From: Comamonas sp.
GTDB lineage: Bacteria > Pseudomonadota > Gammaproteobacteria > Burkholderiales > Burkholderiaceae_C
Length of the DNA: 5,607 nt
Direction: 5' to 3'
Assembly (NCBI GenBank): GCA_018384835.1
Contig: JAHAYB010000486.1
Location: 1 to 5,607, forward strand
Position 1 is the first letter of the stretch, and each line of letters opens with the position of its first letter. Below are positions 1 to 4,708 of the stretch, piece by piece. The notes under the pieces were generated by a model. That model was not told the origin of the DNA. It made no database searches and saw only the letters and a program-made list of their open reading frames with translations. The position numbers and the translations under genes are program-made.

Positions 1-308
1 CCCGCCACCCCCAGGCGCAGCAGGACGACACCCGCTACCACCCAAGCCAAGCCAGCCACCAGCCACAGCAGTTTGCAATCGGCTTGCAAGCCGCCCATAA
101 AGTAGGTCAGCAGGCCAGCGGCCAAGCCCAGTGCGCCACTGCCCAGGGCAGCTACTGTGCCTAGGCCATTCAAACGCCCCCATTCCCACGCACCGGCGGC
201 CACCATCAGCAGCACAATGGCATGAAAAAACACGGGGTTATCCGCCAGCAAAGCGGGCAGCAAGATAGCCAGCAACACCACAGCGGTGATGACGCGCTGC
301 TTCAACAT
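1..308 (-). CDS. cdsA: Phosphatidate cytidylyltransferase (CDP-diglyceride synthase), N-terminal part
   Basis: CdsA makes CDP-diacylglycerol from phosphatidic acid and CTP in the inner membrane, the branch point for phospholipid synthesis. Seen: 102 codons from an ATG at 308 to the window edge, beginning MLKQRVITAVVLLAILLPAL, then hydrophobic stretches at roughly residues 5-22, 26-40, 53-70 and 82-100. The segment AWEWGRL near residue 40 is typical of the family's N-terminal region. The start is supported by a Shine-Dalgarno AAGGGA (316-321) 7 nt upstream and by lying only 14 nt after the uppS stop, which implies co-transcription and perhaps translational coupling. Known: family members are about 270-285 residues with the signature motif near the C terminus, so the catalytic part lies outside this window. 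The identification rests on the N-terminal sequence, the transmembrane pattern and the usual uppS-cdsA order. No frame break is visible. Confidence 0.9.
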   Translation of the reverse strand, partial: MLKQRVITAVVLLAILLPALLADNPVFFHAIVLLMVAAGAWEWGRLNGLGTVAALGSGALGLAAGLLTYFMGGLQADCKLLWLVAGLAWVVAGVVLLRLGVA

Positions 309-322
309 AAGCGATTCCCTTA

Positions 323-1078
323 TTACCTTTTCTGCGCCACTTGGGGCAACGCTGAGGCCGAGGCTTGGGCGCAGACTTGCGCGGAGGTCTGCCCAAAACG
401 GCGTTCGCGCTGGGCAAAGGCGGTAATAGCGCTATCCAAGTCTGCCGCATCAAAATCAGGCCACAGCGTCGGGCTGAACACCAACTCGCTATAAGCCGCC
501 TGCCACAGCAAGAAGTTACTCAGGCGCAGCTCTGCGCCCGTGCGTATCAGCAAATCGGGGTCTGGCACATGCGCCAAGGCCAGGGCGGCGCTGATATTGG
601 CCTCTGTCAGGGGCTGGCCGCTGGCCGCTACCTTGGCCGCCGCCTGCGCCATATCCCAACGCCCGCCGTAGTTAAAGCAGATATTGAGTTGCAGGCGCTG
701 ATTGGCCGCTGTGTTTTGCTCGGCCTGGGCAAAGCCGGTTTGTACCCGCTCGCTCAAGCTGCTGCGCTCGCCCACAAAATGCAGGCGCACGCCTTGCCGC
801 GCCATTTCTGGCACTTCACGCGATAGCGCCAAGGCGAGTAGCTCGAACAGGCCGGAAACCTCTTCCTGCGGGCGATTCCAGTTTTCCGAAGAAAAGGCGA
901 ACACCGTTAACACGGGAATGCTGCGCTCTATGCACAGGTGTACACAGCGGCGCAGGGCATCCACCCCTTTTTTATGACCTGCCAAGCGCGGCAACAGGCG
1001 CTTTTTGGCCCAGCGGCCGTTGCCATCCATCACGATGGCGATATGCCGGGGCAGGGAAGAGGCTTCAGAAGTGGACAA
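323..1078 (-). CDS. uppS: Isoprenyl transferase / undecaprenyl diphosphate synthase (cis-prenyltransferase)
   Basis: UppS condenses farnesyl diphosphate with isopentenyl diphosphates in cis to give undecaprenyl diphosphate, the lipid carrier for peptidoglycan and other wall polymers. It is a cytosolic, membrane-associated dimer. Seen: 251 residues (E. coli 253). HIAIVMDGNGRWAKK at 12-26 contains the catalytic Asp (D18, E. coli D26); PRLAGHKKG follows (H35 matches E. coli H43). FSSENWNRP lies at 62-70, YGGRWD lies mid-protein, and RTGAELRLSNFLLWQ at 179-193 is the diphosphate-binding region, followed by AYSEL (E198, matching the metal-binding E213) and RERRFG near 224-229. E. coli H199 is replaced by L184, a position that varies in the family. 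The start codon is TTG. An in-frame TGA at 1112-1114 and the lack of any in-frame ATG or GTG between it and the conserved IVMDG motif leave TTG at 1078 as the best choice, but no Shine-Dalgarno precedes it. It sits between frr and cdsA, as is usual in proteobacteria. Confidence 0.96.
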   Translation of the reverse strand: MSTSEASSLPRHIAIVMDGNGRWAKKRLLPRLAGHKKGVDALRRCVHLCIERSIPVLTVFAFSSENWNRPQEEVSGLFELLALALSREVPEMARQGVRLHFVGERSSLSERVQTGFAQAEQNTAANQRLQLNICFNYGGRWDMAQAAAKVAASGQPLTEANISAALALAHVPDPDLLIRTGAELRLSNFLLWQAAYSELVFSPTLWPDFDAADLDSAITAFAQRERRFGQTSAQVCAQASASALPQVAQKR

Positions 1079-1170
1079 AACAGGCGCAAAAATAAGAAAA
1101 AACAGGGGGAATCAACACCGCATAGCCTCCACGAAAGAGGCCGCCAGCGGCTTAGAACGCAAGCGCGTTC
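1079..1170 (-). promoter_or_regulatory. frr–uppS spacer with tandem hairpins and a lone GGAGG
   Basis: Read on the minus strand from the frr stop, this 92-nt spacer can form three small stems. The first is 7 bp with a 4-nt loop (1154-1160 with 1165-1171, touching the frr stop). The second is GCCGC/GCGGC (1140-1144 with 1147-1151). The third is GCCTC/GAGGC (1125-1129 with 1137-1141, 7-nt loop), which covers most of a GGAGG at 1126-1130. The second and third overlap and exclude each other. The first is not followed by a T-run, so it is not a convincing terminator. A T-rich stretch at about 1088-1102 follows later, without a GC stem next to it. The only Shine-Dalgarno-like site is the GGAGG, about 48 nt from the uppS TTG and so too far to serve it directly. 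A regulatory role is inference. Confidence 0.35.
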
Positions 1171-1731
1171 TTAAACCTGCATGATGTCCTGCTCTTTGGC
1201 AGCCACCAGGGTGTCGATTTCAGCAATATGTTTGTCAGTGACTTTTTGAATGTCGGCCTCGGCGCGTTTTTGGTCGTCCTCGGAGGCTTCTTTGTCTTTG
1301 ACCAGTTTTTTCACGCCCTCGTTGGCATCGCGGCGCAGGTTGCGCACGGCGACTTTGGCGTTTTCGCCCTCGTTACGCGCCAGCTTGGTCATTTCCTTGC
1401 GGCGCTCTTCGCTCATGGGGGGCATGGGCACGCGAATCAAATCACCCAGGCTGGCGGGGTTCAAGCCCAGGTCGCTTTCGCGAATGGCCTTTTCCACCTT
1501 GGCTGCCATATTCTTCTCCCAGGGCTGCACGCTGATGGTACGCGCATCCAGCAAAGAGACGTTGGCCACCTGCGACAGCGGAACCATAGAGCCGTAATAG
1601 TCCACGTGGATGGTATCCATCAACTGGGTGCTGGCGCGGCCAGTGCGAATGCGCGAAAGCTGGTTTTTCAGCGCCTCGATGGACTGACCCATTTTGGATT
1701 CAGCATTTTTCTTGATTTCAGCGATAGTCAT
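1171..1731 (-). CDS. frr: Ribosome recycling factor (RRF)
   Basis: RRF acts with EF-G to split the post-termination ribosome into subunits; it is essential in most bacteria. Seen: 186 residues, against 185 in E. coli. Helical N-terminal part (1-30) ending in [10 protein letters not shown] (25-34). Domain II beta segment about 31-105, including PLSQVANV (51-58) and [12 protein letters not shown] (64-75). Then [15 protein letters not shown] (99-113) and the long C-terminal helices with VRNLRRDAN (129-137), the region of the functionally critical E. coli Arg-132, and SEDD. It ends in IMQV, close to the MQF end of E. coli RRF. The ATG at 1731 follows a Shine-Dalgarno AAAGG (1740-1744) at 8 nt. 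A small stem (1742-1756) overlaps this site. The gene lies 91 nt after pyrH, and that spacer holds a terminator-like hairpin, so frr expression may be partly uncoupled from pyrH. All motifs are intact. Confidence 0.98.
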   Translation of the reverse strand: MTIAEIKKNAESKMGQSIEALKNQLSRIRTGRASTQLMDTIHVDYYGSMVPLSQVANVSLLDARTISVQPWEKNMAAKVEKAIRESDLGLNPASLGDLIRVPMPPMSEERRKEMTKLARNEGENAKVAVRNLRRDANEGVKKLVKDKEASEDDQKRAEADIQKVTDKHIAEIDTLVAAKEQDIMQV

Positions 1732-1741
1732 AAGGCTTACC

Positions 1742-1756
1742 TTTCAACTTTTGAAA
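1742..1756 (-). other. Small hairpin overlapping the frr ribosome binding site
   Basis: TTTCAA (1742-1747) and TTGAAA (1751-1756) form a 6-bp stem with a 3-nt loop. On the minus-strand transcript its 3' arm runs into the AAAGG at 1740-1744, so it could partly hide the frr Shine-Dalgarno. The stem is A/T-rich and probably weak. Its function is inference. Confidence 0.3.
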
Positions 1757-1761
1757 ACAAA

Positions 1762-1797
1762 TGGCCTTCCCAATTGCTTGCACAAGGGGGAAGGCCA
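1762..1797 (-). terminator. Terminator-like stem-loop between pyrH and frr
   Basis: TGGCCTTCCC (1762-1771) and GGGAAGGCCA (1788-1797) are perfect inverted repeats: a 10-bp stem around a 16-nt loop that itself contains CTTG/CAAG. On the minus strand the stem is followed directly by TTTGTTTTC (1753-1761), seven T in nine bases, which fits an intrinsic terminator or attenuator for transcripts leaving pyrH. On the plus strand no T-run follows. The long loop makes it less standard than the rpsB–tsf terminator. Because frr, uppS and cdsA continue downstream on the same strand, it probably ends only part of the transcription, or serves as an mRNA-stabilising 3' stem; that is inference. Confidence 0.55.
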
Positions 1798-1822
1798 GCG
1801 TGTATGTCTCAGTAACAGTCGT

Positions 1823-2566
1823 TCAAGCGGATACAGATACAGACACCAAAGTGCCCTCATCTTCGCCACGCACTGCGCGTAGTAGCGCTCCGGGCTTAAA
1901 GATGGAGAACACACGAATCGGCAACTTTTGGTCGCGGCATAGGGCAAACGCTGTGGCATCCATGATGCCTAGGTTGCGGCTGATGGCCTCATCAAAGGAC
2001 AACTGGGTGTAGCGCGTAGCTGTGGGGTCTTTATGCGGGTCGGCGGTATAGACACCATCGACTTTGGTGGCCTTAAAGACCACTTGTGCGCCAATTTCCG
2101 CACCGCGCAAAGCCGCCGCTGTATCGGTCGTGAAGAAGGGGTTGCCCGTGCCAGCGGCAAAAATGACCACTTTGCCCTCTTCCAAGTATTGCAGGGCTTT
2201 GGGGCGCACGTAAGGCTCAACCACCTGCTGGATGTCAATGCCTGACATCACCCGTGCTGTGACCCCTTGCTTATCCATCGCATCAGCTAGCGCCAAAGAG
2301 TTCATGACCGTGGCCAGCATTCCCATGTAGTCAGCGGTGGCTCTGTCCATACCGGCAGCGCTGCCCGCCATACCACGAAAGATGTTGCCCCCACCAATCA
2401 CAATTGCCACTTGTACACCGGTGCGCACGACACCAGCCACCTCCGCAACCATGCGCTCTAGCGTGGCAAGGTTAATGCCGTAAGCATCCTCACCCATCAG
2501 GGCTTCACCTGAGAGCTTGAGCAAAATACGCTCAGGCGTATGGGCAGTGGCGGCGGGGGCGGTCAT
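1823..2566 (-). CDS. pyrH: Uridylate kinase (UMP kinase)
   Basis: PyrH phosphorylates UMP to UDP with ATP, the committed step to UTP and CTP. The bacterial enzyme is a hexamer of the amino-acid kinase fold, in general activated by GTP and inhibited by UTP. Seen: 247 residues (E. coli 241). [13 protein letters not shown] (13-25) is the N-terminal phosphate-binding strand-loop. [10 protein letters not shown] (56-65) is the glycine loop. [19 protein letters not shown] (75-93) covers the D-Y-M-G-M-L-A-T motif. [18 protein letters not shown] lies at about 137-154 and [13 protein letters not shown] at about 165-177. [11 protein letters not shown] and LPIRVFS follow near the C terminus. The ATG at 2566 has a Shine-Dalgarno AGGAG (2575-2579) 8 nt upstream. 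It lies 81 nt after tsf, the usual order, with no terminator seen between. The last residues ([10 protein letters not shown]) extend slightly beyond the E. coli end. No missing key residue is noticed. Confidence 0.98.
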   Translation of the reverse strand: MTAPAATAHTPERILLKLSGEALMGEDAYGINLATLERMVAEVAGVVRTGVQVAIVIGGGNIFRGMAGSAAGMDRATADYMGMLATVMNSLALADAMDKQGVTARVMSGIDIQQVVEPYVRPKALQYLEEGKVVIFAAGTGNPFFTTDTAAALRGAEIGAQVVFKATKVDGVYTADPHKDPTATRYTQLSFDEAISRNLGIMDATAFALCRDQKLPIRVFSIFKPGALLRAVRGEDEGTLVSVSVSA

Positions 2567-2609
2567 AAATAAAACTCCTGGTACGGGGGCAACAAGCCGG
2601 TGGGGCTAG

Positions 2610-2629
2610 AACAACAATCAACAACAATC
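2610..2629. repeat. 10-bp direct tandem repeat in the tsf–pyrH spacer
   Basis: AACAACAATC occurs twice back to back (2610-2619 and 2620-2629), upstream of pyrH within the 81-nt spacer. On the minus-strand transcript it reads as two U-rich GAUUGUUGUU units, an unpaired-looking stretch. It may be simple slippage; no function can be assigned. Nearby, a weak 5-bp stem (2641-2645 with 2652-2656) places the tsf stop codon in its loop. Confidence 0.6.
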
Positions 2630-2647
2630 GAATGTTTTAGGGCGCGT

Positions 2648-3541
2648 TTAAGCGCCTTTGGCGGCGGCCACTTGGGCGGCCACTTCAGCGGCGAAGTCGT
2701 CGGCTTTTTTCTCGATGCCTTCGCCCACTACATACAGGGTAAAGCCGGTAACAGTGGTGTTCTTGGCTTTGAGCATTGCGCCCACGGTTTGCTTGCCGTC
2801 TTCGGCTTTCACAAATACTTGGTCCACCAAAGACACGTCTTTGAGGTATTTGTTGATAGCGCCTTCCACCATTTTGGTGACGATTTCAGCAGGCTTGCCC
2901 GATTCAGCGGCCTTGGCAGCGGCTACGGAGCGCTCTTGCTCAATCAGCTCGGCAGGCACTTCAGCGCCGGTCAGGGCTTTGGGCTGCATGGCGGCCACGT
3001 GCATGGCTACGTCTTTAGCGGCAACCGCGTCGCCTTCGTACTCGACCACTACGCCAATGCGGGTGCCGTGCAGGTAGGAGGCCAAGTTGGCGCTAGCAAA
3101 ACGCTTGAAGCGGCGGAAAGACATGTTCTCGCCAATTTTGCCAATCAAGCCTTTGCGCACGTCTTCCAGCGTAGGGCCAAAGCCGTCTTGTTCGTAGGCC
3201 AGAGCGCCCAGGGCTTCGATATCGGCAGGGTTGTTTTTGGCAACCAGCTCGGCAGCAGCCTTGGCCATGGCGATAAAGCTGTCGTTCTTGGAAACGAAGT
3301 CGGTTTCGCTGTTGACTTCCATCAAAGCGCCCACGCCACCGTCCACATAGCAAGCCACCACGCCTTCAGCGGTGATACGTGCAGCAGCCTTACCGGCTTT
3401 GGTGCCTAGCTTGACACGCAGCAGCTCTTCGGCTTTAGCCATGTCGCCGCCGGCTTCGGTCAGGGCTTTTTTGCACTCCATCATGGGCGCGTCGGTCTTT
3501 GCGCGTAGTTCACCTACCATGCTTGCGGTAATTGCAGCCAT
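2648..3541 (-). CDS. tsf: Elongation factor Ts (EF-Ts)
   Basis: EF-Ts is the guanine nucleotide exchange factor that recycles EF-Tu·GDP during elongation. Seen: 297 residues (E. coli 283). The N-terminal UBA-like domain (1 to about 55) carries [17 protein letters not shown] (11-27) and [18 protein letters not shown] (38-55). TDFV at 80-83 is the EF-Tu contact motif. The core repeats follow, with [10 protein letters not shown] near 91-100 and [11 protein letters not shown] near 153-163. The ATG at 3541 was chosen because it gives the family N terminus [13 protein letters not shown] and has a very strong Shine-Dalgarno GGAGG (3550-3554) 8 nt upstream. The frame stays open to a TTG at 3607, but the extra 22 residues do not look like EF-Ts. 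The gene follows rpsB after a 189-nt spacer that holds a strong terminator, so tsf probably also has its own promoter or depends on read-through. Confidence 0.98.
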   Translation of the reverse strand: MAAITASMVGELRAKTDAPMMECKKALTEAGGDMAKAEELLRVKLGTKAGKAAARITAEGVVACYVDGGVGALMEVNSETDFVSKNDSFIAMAKAAAELVAKNNPADIEALGALAYEQDGFGPTLEDVRKGLIGKIGENMSFRRFKRFASANLASYLHGTRIGVVVEYEGDAVAAKDVAMHVAAMQPKALTGAEVPAELIEQERSVAAAKAAESGKPAEIVTKMVEGAINKYLKDVSLVDQVFVKAEDGKQTVGAMLKAKNTTVTGFTLYVVGEGIEKKADDFAAEVAAQVAAAKGA

Positions 3542-3568
3542 TGTGTATTCCTCCAGATTCGATTCAAA

Positions 3569-3574
3569 AATATA
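3569..3574 (-). promoter_or_regulatory. Candidate -10 box for tsf
   Basis: The only clearly A/T-rich block in this spacer is 3565-3578, which on the minus strand contains TATATT, a 5/6 match to the sigma-70 -10 consensus, about 28 nt upstream of the tsf start. Transcription would begin near 3562 and give a leader of roughly 20 nt carrying the GGAGG. No good -35 box is found: TTGAGT (3589-3594) is only 14 nt away and the hexamer at 17 nt is poor. The case rests partly on the need for a promoter downstream of the rpsB–tsf terminator. Confidence 0.3.
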
Positions 3575-3629
3575 TAAATGTGCTACCCACTCAACAGCCG
3601 CGTACAAGCAGGGATTGATGTGGAATAGC

Positions 3630-3659
3630 TACAAAAACGGGGCTTAGAAGCCCCGTTTT
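3630..3659 (-). terminator. Strong intrinsic terminator between rpsB and tsf
   Basis: AAAACGGGGCTT (3634-3645) and AAGCCCCGTTTT (3648-3659) are perfect inverted repeats: a 12-bp stem with a two-base loop, or 11 bp with four. On the minus strand the GC core is followed by TTTTTGT (3631-3637), a classic intrinsic terminator about 70 nt downstream of rpsB. The A/T flanks are symmetric, so it could also work on the plus strand, where no gene needs it. In E. coli an attenuating stem-loop between rpsB and tsf has also been described, so reduced read-through into tsf is a plausible role. Confidence 0.85.
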
Positions 3660-3668
3660 GCTATCTAC

Positions 3669-3702
3669 ATGCCCAGCAACTGGCTTGATGAGCGCTGGGC
3701 AT
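3669..3702 (-). other. Second long stem-loop downstream of rpsB
   Basis: ATGCCCAGC (3669-3677) and GCTGGGCAT (3694-3702) form a perfect 9-bp stem with a 16-nt loop, 9 nt before the terminator stem on the minus-strand transcript. No T-run follows, so it is not a terminator by itself. It may protect the 3' end of rpsB mRNA or block alternative folding; that is inference. A further 5-bp stem (3720-3724 with 3731-3735) covers the rpsB stop codon. Confidence 0.55.
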
Positions 3703-3730
3703 ACAGGGCAGAGCGGCCACCTAACCTGTA

Positions 3731-4486
3731 TTAGGCAGAGGCTTCCTGCACTTCAACAAACTCGTCGTCGCCTTCAGCGTCAGAGACGGCTTGCACCACT
3801 TCGTTCAAGCGGGCTTCGCGGCCTTCCAAGATGGCATCGGCAATGCCACGGGCATACAGCGCCACGGCCTTGGCCGAGTCATCGTTGCCGGGAATCACGT
3901 AGTCAATGCCAGCGGGGTTGTGGTTGGTATCGACCACGCCAATCAGGGGGATACCCAGCTTCTTGGCTTCGGTCACAGCGATTTTGTGGAAGCCCACGTC
4001 AATCACAAAAATGGCATCAGGCAGAGCTGCCATGTCTTGAATGCCGCCAATATCGCGCTCCAGCTTGGCTAGCTCGCGGCTGAACATGAGCTGTTCTTTT
4101 TTGCTCATGGCTTCCAGCCCTGCTTCTTGCTGGGCCTTCATGTCTTTGAGGCGCTTGATCGAGGTTTTGACCGTTTTGAAGTTGGTCAACATGCCGCCCA
4201 ACCAGCGCTGGTTCACAAAGGGCACGCCTGCGCGTTGCGCTTCTTGCACCACAAAGTCACGGGCTTGGCGCTTGGTGCCTACCATCAAAATCGTGCCACC
4301 TTTAGCGGCCAGTTGCTTGGCAAATTTTTGTGCGTCCTGAAACAGGGGCAGCGTTTTTTCCAAGTTAATGATGTGGATTTTGTTGCGCTGACCAAAGATG
4401 TAGGGAGCCATCTTAGGGTCCCAGAAACGGGTTTGGTGGCCAAAGTGGACACCGGCCTCCAGCATTTCACGCATGGTGACGGACAT
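3731..4486 (-). CDS. rpsB: 30S ribosomal protein S2
   Basis: S2 binds the back of the 30S subunit late in assembly, contacts 16S rRNA and S1-related sites, and in E. coli represses its own operon. Seen: 251 residues (E. coli 241). First S2 signature [20 protein letters not shown] at 12-31. Conserved [10 protein letters not shown] at 94-103. A charged helical, coiled-coil-like part at about 107-145. Second signature [19 protein letters not shown] at 156-174, then GVVDTNHNP and [10 protein letters not shown]. The last 16 residues are strongly acidic ([12 protein letters not shown]), longer than in E. coli. The ATG at 4486 has GGAG (4494-4497) 7 nt upstream. It is the first gene of the cluster, preceded by a promoter and a long structured leader, and followed by a terminator before tsf. 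Confidence 0.99.
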   Translation of the reverse strand: MSVTMREMLEAGVHFGHQTRFWDPKMAPYIFGQRNKIHIINLEKTLPLFQDAQKFAKQLAAKGGTILMVGTKRQARDFVVQEAQRAGVPFVNQRWLGGMLTNFKTVKTSIKRLKDMKAQQEAGLEAMSKKEQLMFSRELAKLERDIGGIQDMAALPDAIFVIDVGFHKIAVTEAKKLGIPLIGVVDTNHNPAGIDYVIPGNDDSAKAVALYARGIADAILEGREARLNEVVQAVSDAEGDDEFVEVQEASA

Positions 4487-4668
4487 GTTTTTACTCCAAA
4501 AGGTTGGGTCTAAAATCCAGTTCGATTTTGTGGCGTAAGCGCTAAGCCTGCCAGCAACACCTTCAGGGAACTGGTTTGCTATTAAAAAACTTTAGCGCCA
4601 GGGTAAACCCTCTTGCGCTTACTCGCTTTCTGTGAAACAGAGCGAGCAATAAGCGCCAAACGCAAAGC
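4487..4668 (-). promoter_or_regulatory. Long structured 5' leader of rpsB
   Basis: From the predicted start near 4668 to the rpsB ATG the leader is about 180 nt with no obvious small gene. The main stem pairs 4615-4621 with 4650-4656 (7 bp), 4622-4626 with 4642-4646 (5 bp) and 4629-4632 with 4638-4641 (4 bp), with two small internal bulges and a 5-nt loop. Next comes AGGGTTTACCCT (4600-4611), a small self-complementary stem. Further pairings are 4592-4598 with 4539-4545 (7 bp) and 4569-4574 with 4517-4522 (6 bp). Known: in gammaproteobacteria the rpsB leader is the target of S2 autorepression. Whether this leader does the same is inference; I cannot match it base by base to a known motif. Confidence 0.5.
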
Positions 4669-4674
4669 CCGCTG

Positions 4675-4702
4675 ATTTTAGCACATACCCAGCAAATACC
4701 AA
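4675..4702 (-). promoter_or_regulatory. Sigma-70 promoter for rpsB
   Basis: On the minus strand TTGGTA (4697-4702, 4/6 of the -35 consensus) and TAAAAT (4675-4680, 5/6 of the -10 consensus) are 16 bp apart, and TGC directly before the -10 box makes it an extended -10. The bases after the -10 box, CAGCGGGC, form a GC-rich discriminator as seen in promoters under stringent control, which fits a ribosomal protein gene. The start would be near 4668. The -35 box ends six bases before the ATG of the divergent amidase gene. Confidence 0.7.
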
Positions 4703-4708
4703 CACACT

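Noticed and set aside
222..494. Plus-strand open frame (90 codons) across the cdsA start and uppS end
   Set aside because: It covers the ends of two genes on the other strand; no SD and no recognisable domain.
365..826. Plus-strand open frame (153 codons) antisense to uppS
   Set aside because: Lies wholly inside uppS with its conserved motifs on the minus strand; no recognisable protein features.
1228..1815. Plus-strand open frame (195 codons) antisense to frr and the pyrH–frr spacer
   Set aside because: Same kind of codon-bias shadow; frr on the other strand is unmistakable and full length.
2600..3409. Long plus-strand open frame (269 codons) antisense to tsf
   Set aside because: It overlaps tsf completely, its translation is low-complexity (many Gly, His, Phe) as expected from the complement of Ala/Lys/Glu-rich coding, and no SD or family motif is seen.
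3542..3607. Upstream TTG start giving EF-Ts 22 extra residues
   Set aside because: The ATG at 3541 has an ideal GGAGG at 8 nt and gives the family N terminus; the extra residues translate the spacer and its A/T-rich block.
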